Origin: Impatiens glandulifera
Taxonomy: Eukaryota; Streptophyta; Magnoliopsida; Ericales; Balsaminaceae
Length of the DNA: 64,000 nucleotides
Reading direction: 5' to 3'
Assembly (NCBI RefSeq): GCF_907164915.1
Contig: NC_061862.1
Span: 91,135,551-91,199,550 of the forward strand
Positions 35,716 to 48,055 of this stretch are shown piece after piece. Made by a program: the position numbers and the translations under genes. Numbering within the stretch: position 1 is the stretch's first letter; each line of letters opens with the position of its first letter. Under the pieces are notes generated by a model. It searched no databases. It had not been told where the DNA came from and saw only the letters and a list, made by a program, of their open reading frames with translations.

Positions 35716-36719
35716 GTCACGGTTATACCGAATTATAAAAAAAACAAATATTAGTATCATTCACCAAGATAGTTTATAAACAAATAGGGGGACAAGTAGA
35801 TTGAATTAGTCAAACACCACTTATGGTATTTTGGATAATCTTCTGGCCAATTGTCGGAATAGCATCATTGACGCCTATAGATATTGGGGAAATATCACCG
35901 AAGTCGGGTGATCATTTTACCTTTTGAATCCGTCGAAATAGTGGACTATCGGTGGAGTTCCATCTTTGAAAAAACAAATATGGTTGTCGTCCTTATACTT
36001 TCGGCGATCACGACGAAGATGAATGTCACATGTGAAACGACGTCGTTTTGGGCGCATTTGGTGAACACGGAGTGTTCCATCAACGTTTTGTCAGTGTACG
36101 TGTGTTTCGTCTGTGATGGAGCGGTCGTTTGGTGACCCCATGTTTCGCGCACACGTCTTCTTCTACTGTAGTGGGCAAGTAGGGCGCTTTCTAGGCGCTA
36201 GATTCATGGTCGCGATTTCAACTGTAGATGTTCTCCCAAATTTTGGTTACATCCGATTACAATTTTTTTATTTAAAAGCCTGAGAGTTTATTTGAAATTG
36301 ATTTTTCTTTCACCTTTTTGATTTTATTTTTAATATTTTAAAATACAAAAATATTTAAAATAAATATGACATTTATTTTGTCAATTTATTTTATATTTTT
36401 TTGTAAAATTTGGATTATATGATTTTTGGGATAAAATAGGTACCACATTTCATCTTAAATTATTTTTTTTAATCCCTTAGATTTTTCTAAAATAATTTTG
36501 AGATAATATGAGTAAAACAGTTATTCCAAATAATTTTATTTATTTTATTTGATTATTATCCTTAATTAATTAGGGTTTAATTATTACAATAATTAAACTA
36601 ATTAATTATTTGATTAGATTCTTGGTCTTTGAGTTAATTATTTTGATTTTATTTATTTGAAAATATATTAAAATAATTATTTTAAATTTAAAAATTAGGT
36701 ACGTAGATTTTTAGTGCTT

Positions 36720-37040
36720 ACAATTAGTCTATCTATTGATAATCATAATACTTAATTAAGTTAAAATAAGGATTATGTATGAATTTAGTTTCATTAGTCT
36801 CTCTATTGATAATCATAATACTTAATTAAGCTAAAATAAGAATGATTCATTAGTCTCTATTGATAATCATAATACTTAATTAAGATAAAATAAGAATGAT
36901 GTATGAATTTAGTTTTGTTAGCCTCTCTATTGATAATCATAATACTTGATGTATGAATTAAGTTTCATTAGGCACTTTATTGATAATCATAATACTTAAT
37001 TAAGTTAAAATAAGAATGATATATGAATTTAGTTTCAAGT
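36720..37040 (+). repeat. ~60-bp minisatellite, array copy 2
   Basis: About five units of the same ATTGATAATCATAATACTTA-based repeat as at 34640, in the same relative position of the compound unit. Confidence 0.8.
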
Positions 37041-37283
37041 GCAACTATGTTGATGTTATTGTTGAAATCTCTTTATATCTAATGAAAAATGATTATAAAG
37101 AAGTAGAGTGTTTAATGTTTTTGTTTGTTATTGATTAGACTTATTAGCAATTGATTTTAGATAAGGATAGATGGATTAATACATTTTAAATATATAATAT
37201 ACTCATAATATATATATTTTAAATAGCGTAGCTCTACACTTGAAAATTGTTTAATTGTTTGTCGTGTTTGTCATAGTCATTGT

Positions 37284-38229
37284 TAGGGTGTAAACGAATC
37301 AAGCTGCTCGTGAGTAGTTCGGTCAAACTCGACACGAGCTCAATTTAACTGAGCTCGAGTCGAGTTCGAGTAGCTCAATAATAAAATCTTGATATATTTG
37401 TTATTCGGGTAGCTCATTATCATATATATTATAAATAAATATATATATATATAATATAAATATATAACAAGTCAAACCCTAATTAGTTTGCTCACGCATC
37501 ACTTTCATTCTCAAACTCTCTATCTCTCTACCTTCCATTCCTTAACAGCCAAACTCATCTCTCTCTTTCTTTTATTCTTGTTTTATCTTCCTTCTATTCT
37601 CAAGTCAAACTCATCTCTCTTCTACTTTTATTCTCAAACGGTCAAACCCCTCTCTCTTTTCCTTCTATTTTTAAACTGTCAAAGTTTTTCTCTCTTTTCC
37701 TTCGCCTAACTTTCAGATTCTTTCTCCATCAAAAGACATTGAAATGTCTATTTTTTGGATTCTACTATTAACGCAGCAGTTTATTCATGTCTTACTATTT
37801 TATATTTAAAATCTTGTAAAATTTGAATATAAATATATGACCAGTTTATTATATTGCCAAACTTTTAATATTTGTGATGAAAATCTTTTAAATATTTAAT
37901 TTTTGTAATTTTTGAATGAAATGTTTGTGATTGAATGATTATATTTAAATTATGTGATTGTATTTATATTTTTTATTATTAAATAATGTTGTGATTATAT
38001 ATTTGTAGTTTGTGAAAATATATTTTATTATGTTCGAGATATTATTTAGTAATAAAATATAATTATAATTTACTTTTCGAGTTTTCGAGTTCGAGCTCGA
38101 GTAGCTCGAATTGTAATCGAGCTGAGTTTGAGTATAAATTATTGTACTCGATCGAGTTCGAGTATTTACAATGTAATTCGAGTCGAGTTCGAATAGTATA
38201 GTACTCGGCTCGACTCGTTTACACCCCTA
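37284..38229 (+). mobile_element. Complete 946-bp hAT non-autonomous element (array copy 2)
   Basis: It starts TAGGGTGTAAACGAAT and ends ACTCGTTTACACCCCTA, flanked by GTCATTGT (left) and GTCACGGT (right), six of eight identical. It has no transposase. Both ends are rich in CTCGAG/AGCTCGA motifs in inverted arrangement. It gives the reference length for this family in the window. Confidence 0.82.
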
Positions 38230-39224
38230 GTCACGGTTATATCAAATTATAAAAAAAAATATTAGTATCGTCCACCAAGATAGTTTATAAACAAATAGGG
38301 GTTAAGTGGATTGAATTAATGAAACATCACTTATGGTGTTTTTGGCTGTTCTTCCGGCTAGTTGTCGGAATAGGCATCATTGACGCTTATAGATGTAGGG
38401 GAAATGATCACCAAAGTAGGGTGATCATTTTACCTTTTGAATTAGCCGAAATAGTGGACTATCGGCGAAGTTTCGTCTTTGAAAAATTAAAGATGGTTAT
38501 CGTCTTTATCCTTTCGGCGATCACGACGAAGACGAAAGTCGTAGGCGAAACGACGTCATTTCGGGCGCATTTGTTGAACGTAGAGCATACTGTCAATATT
38601 TTGTCCGCATTGGAGCAGTCGTTTGGTGATCTGCTGTTTTTCAGACACGTCTTTTTCTGATGTAGTGGGCGACTCGGGCGTTGGATGAAAATCCAGCGCC
38701 CATCTGATGGTAGCGGTTTCAACTGTAGATGTTCTTTCAAATTTCGGCTACACTCAATTACAATCTTTTTATTTAAAATCCTAAGAGTTTATTTTAAATA
38801 AATTTTTCTTTCACCTTTTTGACTTTATGTTTAATCTTTTAAAATACAAAAAAAAAATATTTTTAAAAAATATGACATTTATTTTGTTAATTTGTTTTTT
38901 TTATTTTGTATATTTTGGGTTAAATAACTTTTAGGATAAAATGGGTACCACATTTCATCCTAAATTATTTATTTTAATCTCTTTGATTTTTCTAAAATTA
39001 TTTTGAGATAATATAAGTACAACATTTATCCCAAATAATTTTATTTATTTTATTTGGTTATTATCCTTAATTAACTAGGGTTTAATTATTATAATAATTA
39101 AACTGATTAATTGTTTAATTAGGTTCTTGACTTTGGAGTTAATTATTTTTATTTAATTTATTTGAAAATAAATCAAAATAATTATTTTAAATTTAAAAAT
39201 TGGGTACGTAAATTTTTAGTGCTT

Positions 39225-39540
39225 ACAATTAGTCTCTCTATTGATAATCATAATACTTAATTAAGCTAAAATAAGAATTATGCATGAATTTAGTTTCATT
39301 AACCTCTCGATTGATAATCATAATACTTAATTTAGCTAAAATAATAATGATTCATTAGTCTCTCTATCAATAATTCTAATACTTAATTAAGCTAAAATAA
39401 GAATGATGTATGAATTTAGTTTTATTAGCCTATCTGTTGATAATTATAATACTTGTTGTATGAATTAAGTTTCATTGGGCACTCTATTGATAATCATAAT
39501 ACTTAATTAAGTTGAAATAAGAATGATATATGAATTTAGT
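39225..39540 (+). repeat. ~60-bp minisatellite, array copy 3
   Basis: About five units of the same repeat as in array copies 1 and 2, with similar unit-length variants in the same order, supporting duplication of the whole block. Confidence 0.8.
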
Positions 39541-40641
39541 TTTAAGAGCATAGTTGATGTTGTTGTTGAAATCTCTTTAGATCGAAAAATAATTATAAAG
39601 AAGCTCTGAGTGTTTAATATTTTTGTTTGTTATTGATTAGAGTTATTAGCAATTGATTTTAGATAAGGATAGATGGATTAATACATTTTAAATATATAAT
39701 ATACTCATAATATGTATTTTAAAATAGTGTAGCTCCACACTTGAAAATCATGTAATTGTTTATCGTATTTGTCATAGTCACGGTTAGGGTGTAAACGAGT
39801 CAAGTTGTCCGTGAGTAGTTCGGTCAAAGAGCTCGAGTCGAGTTCAAGTAGCTCGATTATAAAATCTAGCTATATTTGTTATTCGAGTAGCTCGCGTAGC
39901 TCCATTCTTGAAAATCGTGTAATTGTTTATCGTGTTTGTTATAGTCACGATTAGGTGTGTAAACGAGTCAAGTTGTCCGTGAGTAGTTTGGTCAAAGCAC
40001 GACTCGAACTCGATTTGACTAAGCTCGAGTCGAGTTCGAGTAGCTCGATTATAAAATCTAGCTATATTTGTTATTCGAGTAGCTCGCGGGTAATTTGTTA
40101 TAATATTATATATATATATATAACAAATCAAACCCTAATTTGTTTGCTCACGCATCACTTTCATTCTCAAATTCTCTATCTCTCTACATTTTATTTCTAA
40201 ACAGCCAAATTAATCTCTCTCTTCTTTCCATTCCCGTTTTCTCCTCCTTCCATTAAGCCAAACTCATCTTTCTTCTCCTTCTATTCTCAAACGGTCAAAT
40301 CCCTCTCTCTTCTCCTTCCATTTTCAAACAGCCAAAGCTTCTATATATTCTCATTCTTCTATCTCTCAGATTCTTTCTCCAATAAAAGATATTTAAATAT
40401 CAATTTTTTGAATTCTATTATTAACGGAGCAGTTTGTTCATTGCCTTACTATTTTATATTTCAAATATTGTAAAATTTGAATATAAATATATTAGAGTCA
40501 ATACCGAGGGATGGCGAGAGTTACCAAAACTTTCGGTAATGTGTCTATACCGAAAGTTATAGGGTCAAAACTGAGAGTTTTTACTCTCGTTTTTTACCCC
40601 TTTTTCACTAGTGATTTTTTATTATTAAATAATGTTGTAAT

Positions 40642-41878
40642 TAGGAGTGTAAATGAATCGAGCCGAGCAGAGGCGGATCCATGTACAAAGCTACCTGGGC
40701 TGTAGACCGGGTAGCCTAAAATACTTTGTATGTTTTTTACAATAAGAATGGTATTTTCCCGTCGTTATTGACGAGTTTCCTGTCGTTAAAAGATAACATT
40801 CATATTAAAACTTGATATTATTATCAAGTTATCCCGGATAGATTTTGTATAAAAATATTAGCTCGGGTGGATTTCAAATCCTAGCTCCGCCCCTGGAGCC
40901 GAGTACCATACTACTCGAACTCGAATTACATTATAAATACTCGAACTCGGCTTGATTACAATTCGAGCTATTCGAGCTTAAACTAGAAAACTCGAAAATT
41001 AAATTTTATTAATTAAAATTATATTCACCAATAAATAATATCTCAAACATAATATAATATATATTTCACAAACTACACATATATAATCACGACATTATTT
41101 AAGAATAAGAAATATAAATATTATCACATAATTTACAGATAATCATTCAATCACAACCATCTCATTTAGAAATTACAAACGAAATTAAATATTTAAAAGA
41201 TGTTTATCACAAATATTATAAGTTTGGAAATATGATGCACTAGTTATATAATGATCTTCAAATTCTACAATATTCAAAATATGAAATAGTGAAAACAATG
41301 AACAAATTACTTCGTTAATAGTAGAATCCAAAAATATATGTTTCAAAGTCTTTTGATGGAGAAAAAATCTGAAAAATGAACGAAGGACGAAGGAGAAGAA
41401 AGAGAGGGGTTTAGTCGTTTGATAATGGAAGGAGAAAAAGAGAGAAGGATTTGACCATTTGGAAATGGAAGGAGAAGAAATAGAGAGATGAGTTTGACTA
41501 TTTGAGAATGAAATAAGTATAGAACGGGAATATAAGAAAAAGAAATAGATGAGTTTGATTGTTTGGGAATGAAAGGAAGAGAGAGATTGAAGGTTTAAAA
41601 AGGAAAGTCATAGATTTTTTTGGTTATATATTTATATATAGAATATAATATAATATAATATAATATATAATAATATAATAATATAATATAATAATATATA
41701 TATAATATATAAATATATATATAACGAGCTACTCGAACAACAAATATAAAGCTCGAGCTCAATTTTATAATCAAGCTACTCGAATTCGACTCGAGCTCGG
41801 TCAAACCGAGTTTGAGCCGAACTTTGACCGAGCTATTCATGAGCTGCTCACGAGTAGCTTAACTAGTTTACACCCCTA
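40642..41878 (-). mobile_element. Reversed hAT member nested in another hAT
   Basis: It starts TAGGAGTGTAAATGAATCG and ends AGTTTACACCCCTA, flanked by GTTGTAAT and GTTGTGAT (seven of eight identical). The uninterrupted sister at about 37987 reads GTTGTGATTATATA at this place, which shows the empty site. Internal motifs run in the opposite direction to the host element. It carries its own 228-bp MITE. Confidence 0.85.
40668..40895. mobile_element. 228-bp hAT-type MITE, TSD GAGCCGAG
   Basis: It starts CAGAGGCGGATCCATG and ends TAGCTCCGCCCCTG; inverted ends are about 11-12 bases. The identical 8-mer GAGCCGAG lies at 40660-40667 and 40896-40903. It is the innermost insertion of a three-level nest. 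Confidence 0.88.
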
Positions 41879-42189
41879 GTTGTGATTATATATGTAGTTT
41901 GTGAAAAATATATTTTATTATGTTTAAGATATTATTTAGTAATAAAATATAATTTTAATTTAATTTTTGAGTTTTCGAGTTCAAGCTCGAGTAGCTCGAA
42001 TTGTAATCGAGCCGAGTTTGAGTATAAATTTTGGTGCTCAATCGAGTTCGAGTATTTACAATGCAATTCAAATCGAGTTCGAGTAGTATAGTACTCGGTT
42101 CGACTCGTTTACACCCCTAGTCACGGTTATACCAAGTTATAAAAAAACAAATATTAGTATCATCCACCAAGTTAGTTTATAAACCATAG

Positions 42190-43925
42190 AAATCTTTGGT
42201 GTCATCCTCAATAGTGAGAAATACCATAAGACTCAGAAAATAAAAGTTTTGGTTTCGACTCATCCAGATAGAGGTAGGCAAAAGAGAAACTTTCGTGGTT
42301 TATGAGTCGCTCACATAAACATGCACATTAACAAATACACACCGCTTACTATTATTTCAATAATAATTACAATACAATACTACGATTTTTATTTAAAATA
42401 AAATTGATTGACTTTAATACTTTTCTAAATATAAATTTGTAAATATATTTAAATAATATGTAATCACATTACAAAAATAATTTACCCCACAATTGATTAT
42501 TATTCCATTCAAATTATTTGTTCTTATTTAATAATAATTAAGAGATAGATTAAATAAAAAAAAAATAATTATAATTTTATTTTAAAGAATAATTAATTTA
42601 TAATATATTTAAATATAATAGTTTATCATTTTAATTAATAACCTAATCTCTTATTTAAGTTAAATATTTATTTATTCTGACTGGAATTAAGTTTTAACTT
42701 ATTTATTCATTCATGATAGAGAAACAAGCAGTGAAACATAAACGTCCCCGTCGTCTCATCATCATCCATTCAATTCCGGCCACCGTGTAAGTGTGTAGGC
42801 TCCACCTCACTCACTTTCTTTGGAGATTAAAATCTTCAGACAGAATCTAAACAGTAACAATATACATACAGATTCACCTTCTCCCACATTCTCTATCATG
42901 GATGACGTCAGCCCTATTTCTCCTTTTTTTAATATCCTCTCATATAAAATCCAGAAAATCTGGGATTTTCCATTTTTTCTTCTTATCTTTAATACCCACA
43001 ACCTAGTTCTGATCATTAATTTTGCATTCTAATACTAAATTAAATTAAAGGACTCTTCTAATAAATATATATATATATAAAAGATGAACATGTATGATCT
43101 TCTTTCCTCGATCTTGACAATATCCCAACAAGTGGACATCCATTAAATAAAAGTAAAATCGAGCAGAAAGTTGTCAAATCCCAAAGATCTTCGTTGATAT
43201 TTATCTATCATCGTATCATCTTCTTAATACATACCCCCTTTCTCCCTCTCCCTGTCACCACAAAACAGAAACCATTACTATTTTGCACTATCAATAATGA
43301 TTTCCCATCACTTCAATTAATTACTCTTTTCAATTCTATCTTAAAGTTTCCAAACAAAATACAAATCAAGTCACTAATTAATTTACTTAAAAATTTAATT
43401 CTTTTTAATTTGTAAACTTAAGAAAACAAGTTATAAAAAATCTATTGAATAGTAATTAAAGGCCATCGGTTGTGGGTAGAGAGACCCCTATCTATATATA
43501 TATTAGTGTCCCAAACCTAGCTAAATGGATAATGATTCCAAGCCAAAGCTACTTAATGGCTGAACCTGGACCAGGACCAGGACCACCACTATACTATACA
43601 TAATTACATTAGAATTAGAATCACAAAAAAACTAACCAGAACAGTCCAATTCATGATCTTCATCTGATCAGACTGTATTTATATTGAAAAAGATAATAAT
43701 ATAATTTATATATATATATATATATATATTTATAGATAATGGGGAAAAAAATGAAATGTACCATAAAAACAGAATATGCCCATCCATTACTTGACATCCC
43801 CCACAGATTTTTCTTCATTAATTATTCTCCCAGCTAATTCTCTATTCATTTTAATTAATTAGGTATTAAAATAATTGATCATTATATATTATAAGTACTT
43901 ACCAGTTGTGTTAATTGTAAGTTTA
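42190..43925. other. AT-rich region 3' of the B3 gene
   Basis: No gene was supported. Short open frames (42820, 43194) are low-complexity. The last few hundred bases before 43926 should include the 3' untranslated region of the minus-strand B3 gene. GGACCAGGACCAGGACCACC near 43570 is a short tandem. Confidence 0.35.
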
Positions 43926-45268
43926 TTACAAGTTGCCGGAGACTACATCATCAATATGATCATCAGCTTGTTGGCACTCCATGTTGACTCCAAACAGCCT
44001 CAAAGACCTCTTTTGGTTCCCGACAAACGACGTCGTTGCCGTCAACTGTTGCTGCACATGATTTTCATCACTTATCCCTGCAATCAGACAATCCAACACG
44101 TGCATTCATGTATCTGCCTCAGTTTCAACATTAATTAACCTGTCTAAATTCGTTTTTTTAATTTAATTAAATTATACTATTTCAACATTAAAATATATAA
44201 TAATTAGAGGCAGATATTGATAGAAAATTAATAATATCTTTTCACTATATGTATAAAATAATCTCAATATTTTTAATTTTTCTATATTAATTAATGGAAT
44301 AAACCCTCAACCCCTATTCTAAAAAATCAAATTTTGGATCCAATAAATAGGTGTGTATAGCAAGTCACAATAATTACAGACTTCAAATATATGTAAATTA
44401 CTTTATAAAATTTGAAAGTAAATATGAAAAAATAAAGATAAGGGTTCTATGAGTAGTTAGAGTTCTAACAATTTGATGAAATAGAAATAATTCAAGATGG
44501 TTCTTATAAATTGAATCAAACTAACTAGGACTTATATATACTAAGAAGGGATGATAATATACCTGCATGAAGAAGATATGAGTCAGATGGTGGAAAGAGA
44601 TTATCATAATTTCTCTGTGTATGCACATGATAATAAGAAGATGAGGAAGAAGAAGAAGAAGTATGCCCACGATAATACCCTCCTCCCTCATTTCCGGCCA
44701 CTGTTATCGAAGCCGCCGAAACACCAGGTTGAGCCGCTGTTAAGCCACGGCGTCTCCAGCCAATAAACAACCGATCTCCGCCGCGCTCAAAAACGACAAT
44801 ATCTCCGGCATCAAGCCGTTTCTCTTTAACATATCGACTCCATCCTCTAGTCAAAACATAACTCTGACTACTATTCCAATACGAATACCGGAATCGCCAA
44901 AACTTTCCCAACTCGTCCTCCAAACTCAGTAACAACCCTTTCTCCGCCGCCGCCGCCTCGTCGCCGGTGAATCCGCTCAAGGGGAAATACTTCTCCGCGT
45001 GTTGTTTCGGTATTACGAGTCGGTTCAGCTTGCCTACGTCACTCGGGGTGAGTGGCTTCTCGAACATCGGCTCCTTATCTACTCCTCTGTATTCTCCGTT
45101 TAAGTCGAAACTGAATCTGGAACCTTCTACGGCGGCGGCGGCGGCGGTTGTTGTTGATTGAGGGTGTGAAAGCTTGAAAGGTTGAGATTGAGAAGTAATT
45201 ATGGATTGTTGTTGAAATCCCCACCAGACCGGTTCTGGGATTTCTGATGAGAAATGGTTCATAGGCAT
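43926..45268 (-). CDS. NGAL: NGATHA-like B3 transcription factor (two exons)
   Basis: Exon 1 is 44563-45268 and exon 2 is 43926-44077, joined across a 485-bp intron (donor CATGCAG/GTATATT, acceptor GATTGCAG/GGATAAG); the spliced frame is 285 codons. The start MPMNHFSS is the usual NGAL N-terminus type. The B3 DNA-binding domain spans about residues 68-176: [62 protein letters not shown] and FIGWRRRG. Exon 2 carries RLFGV (262-266) in the block [13 protein letters not shown], the repressor-type motif of RAV/NGATHA proteins. NGAL members (ABS2/NGAL1, SOD7/NGAL2, DPA4/NGAL3) are nuclear repressors limiting organ and seed growth and leaf serration in Arabidopsis. Poly-Ala and poly-Ser tracts flank B3. 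It looks intact; which NGAL paralogue is unclear. Confidence 0.92.
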
Positions 45269-45384
45269 TGTCGGAATAAGTTGTTTAGTATGAATTCGTG
45301 AATCAGTGTGAAAGAAGAGAGAGAGAGACGTGATGAATTTTGATTTTGATGTAAAGAACTGTAGGGAAGTGTTTGATGTTGAAG

Positions 45385-45425
45385 CTAAACAAGATTTATA
45401 TATATATATATATTTATATATAGTT
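45385..45425 (-). promoter_or_regulatory. Possible TATA region of the B3 gene
   Basis: A TATATATATATAAATC-type run lies about 125-150 bases upstream of the ATG on the minus strand, followed by a purine/GA-rich leader (GAGAGAGAG on the plus strand near 45320). Position is plausible for a TATA box with a leader of about 100 bases, but simple AT repeats are common here. Confidence 0.35.
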
Positions 45426-45710
45426 GTTAGTGTGTGTTAATGTGTGTGAGAGAGAAAAAAAAAATGAAAGTTAAGGTTTTGCGTAATGCAGAGAATTCGA
45501 TCATTATATTCAGTGTAACTTTCAGCGGCTGTCTGTCTCTTTTCTATTTTCATCTGTCACTAATCTTTTGCAGATATTAGGTACTGTTTGAATTTCTATC
45601 ATATTTATGATATCAATCAATTTTGGGCTATTTGATTCAATAAGTCAGCATAATAAGTTAATGAATATAAATAAAACTCAAACATATTCCGGATAAACTC
45701 AAATAATTAA

Positions 45711-45966
45711 GGCCTTGTTCTCTTTGAGTTTTTTAAAAAATCCACCCAAATCAATTTTCCAATCAATCATTTCTCAACAATCAAATCACTCATTTCATTA
45801 ACTAAAATGCCCTCTATTTTAAATTATTATTTTTTATTTTATTCATATATATCAATACCTTTTAAGTCTTTTTACCAAAAATAATCATCACCTCCTCAAA
45901 ATCATCATTAATCATTACCTTTTTCCCTCTTTAAATTTTTTCAAAAACCCCAATCCGAACAAGGCC
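45711..45966. mobile_element. Tourist-like MITE, TSD TAA
   Basis: Ends GGCCTTGTTC and GAACAAGGCC, with TAA on both sides (45708-45710 and 45967-45969). The 256-bp body is AT-rich and has inverted inner motifs (AATCAATTTT, TGATTGATT-like). It lies about 450 bp upstream of the B3 gene start, so it is in the promoter region. Confidence 0.85.
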
Positions 45967-45999
45967 TAAGTGACCAGGTAACTTTTGTTTGTTTGATAT

Positions 46000-47450
46000 T
46001 ATTAGGATTGTAGTCCGAATAAATTTCATTTAAGTTCAGTGAATGAACTGAATAATTAAAAAAAAAAAGTAAAATAGGCCGAAGAAATTAATTGTATCAA
46101 ATAGAGTCCATATCAGCTAGATAAGTGTATGTAAATGTATAGTGAATAAATTACAAATAAATTTAATCAAACTAGATATTAATATGTATATAAAATAAGA
46201 GTAACTATGGAAATAATAACGACCGTTGTGGCAGCGATTCCACAACCACCAACCTAACAGCCACGTAAAAAAATAAATTACGATGAAAATAAAATTATCA
46301 TATAAAAAGTTAGAGTGATGAAACAATGTTTGAGACAGAATGCTTCTGAACATGACAATGTTCGAGACAGAACGCTCAAGAACATAGGCTATGTTTGGGA
46401 CTAACTTTTTACATTTATAATTTTTTTCTTTTTAACTTTTTACATGATAAATATAATATTTTTTCCCACTGTTTTTTTTTATGTACCTGTCAAGTGAGGA
46501 TAGCTGGAGAGTGCTGCCCCCCAAAGTCACTCTCCTTCACACTATTCATAAAATAATGACACTAATATGAACATGATTTGATCAAAGAGAAAAAAAGGAT
46601 TTGTCTCCTTTAACTAGTTTGTCAAGATGGCTTACAAACCAATCAGGTCATGTTGGCTAGTGGGTCTTACCTTTACAACCTTCCAAACGGGACTACTAGT
46701 CTTTTTCTTTTTTTTTAAAAAAATAATTTGAATGTGAAAGTGTGAATATTAATCAATTTGAACGGTGATATATGAGTCTCTACAAATAAACTAGCATGTT
46801 CTTAGTATATGGTTAGCATAATAAATGAATATAATTGAAAATAGTGTTTTATGCTATTAGTTTTATTATAAATCAATTTTTTTTTATGAGAAGTAATGTA
46901 TATGCAGGTAAGTAATTTTATTACAATTTTTTTATAATTTAATCACATTTTAATACCATTTAATATTCTTATTATTTAATATTATATAAAATTAATTAAG
47001 AGTATTTTAGTTATAATTTAATAGAAAAACGAATAAATATGATAATATTTTTTTTAATTAAATCCAGATAATTCAATTCAAACAAAGGCCTAATATTGCT
47101 TGAAAAGAGTAATTATAAAATAAATACTAAATTTAAGAATAAAATCATAACCAATATATGAAACCAATATATAAGAATTTCAATTGGTAATTTGCTGGAT
47201 TTGGCAGAACATGTATCCTTGTCAATCCAGCAGTAAGTTGGGGACCACTTGATGGTCTTGATCAAGCCCATCTGTGATCTAACGGCTGTCAATGCACCAG
47301 ATTCCTCAGAAGTCCACTCCTTACTCACATGGGATTATTCAGCTATGAGGAGGGATGATAACTCGAAATGTCTCATGTTCAAATCTATCCTTAGTCAAAA
47401 ATTTGATTTTTTTTATTATTATTACTTTTTTTAATTATTAAAACTAGCAA
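46000..47450. other. AT-rich region with no recognised gene
   Basis: Short frames at 46117 and 47113 (minus) lack family features. AACAATGTTTGAGACAGAAT and GACAATGTTCGAGACAGAAC are adjacent near-repeats (about 46323-46371). A SINE-like box B (ATGTTCAAATCTATCC) near 47378 follows GATGAGGAGGG, too weak to call. Confidence 0.35.
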
Positions 47451-47457
47451 TATCTTA

Positions 47458-47718
47458 GGTCTTGTTTGGATTGGGGTTATTTAAATAACTTAGAGAGGGA
47501 AAAAAATAATGATGATTGATGATTTTGAGAAAGTGATGATTATTTTTGGTAAAATGACTTAAATGGTATTCATTTATATAAATAAAATAAAAATTAATAA
47601 TTTTAAATAAAGGGTATTTTAGTATTTTGATTAATGAGAGTTATGTGATTGGTGAAAGTGATTGATTGAAAAATTGATTTTGTATAAATTAATTAAAAAA
47701 TCTAAGAAGAACACGGCT
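47458..47718. mobile_element. Tourist-like MITE, TSD TTA
   Basis: Ends GGTCTTGTTTGGATTGGGG and AAGAACACGGCT, with TTA on both sides (47455-47457 and 47719-47721). It is a 261-bp diverged member of the family at 45711-45966, in the opposite orientation. Confidence 0.75.
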
Positions 47719-47942
47719 TTAGTAACGAAGTTAATGACTTCATTTCAATCCAAGTTGTTCTCTTATGGACAAGACACATCTATTTTATATATCTTAATCT
47801 TTTAAAAATGATAATAAATTTAAATATATATATATTGGGTTCAATTATTTAGAGCCTTTGATATTTTATTTTTTAATTTTTTTTTAAAATTTTATCTAAT
47901 ATTAAATAAATTATTTATCTATCATATCAATATCATTCTTTA

Positions 47943-48004
<62 letters not shown>

Positions 48005-48021
48005 GATATATATATATTTAT

Positions 48022-48055
<34 letters not shown>

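Larger units (their letters stand above)
39785..42119 (+). mobile_element. hAT element, TSD GTCACGGT, with same-family insertion (array copy 3)
   Basis: It starts TAGGGTGTAAACGAGTC and ends CTCGTTTACACCCCTA, with GTCACGGT at 39777-39784 and 42120-42127. Near its left end about 165 bp (element start plus its flank, including ATAGTCACG) is duplicated at about 39730-39895 and 39895-40060. It is interrupted at 40642-41878 by a reversed member of its own family. Confidence 0.85.
34205..42185 (+). repeat. Tandem array of 2-2.5 kb compound units
   Basis: The same order recurs: TTGAAATTGATTTTTCTTTC then an AT-rich stretch (34213, 36290, 38790), a ~60-bp minisatellite, an hAT relic ending at CACCCCTA (35715, 38229, 42119), the flank GTCACGGTTATACC, then a less AT-rich block (35880-36250 and 38390-38740) containing CGAAATAGTGGACTATCGG. 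Thus there are two complete junctions and a partial copy at each end. The array starts just after the gap and ends about 42185. The less AT-rich block has no recognisable protein; it could be part of a retrotransposon LTR. A further dispersed copy lies at 62.2-63.1 kb. Confidence 0.78.

Noticed and set aside
38319..38660. 113-codon frame as a gene
   Set aside because: The repeat copies at 35.9 and 62.2 kb do not keep the frame; the similarity is at DNA level only.
44551..44766. Plus-strand frames opposite the B3 gene
   Set aside because: They are antisense shadows of exon 1, with runs made by the poly-Ser and poly-Ala codons.
47340..47420. SINE head near GATGAGGAGGG / ATGTTCAAATC
   Set aside because: Box A is poor, and there is no clear body, tail or duplication.
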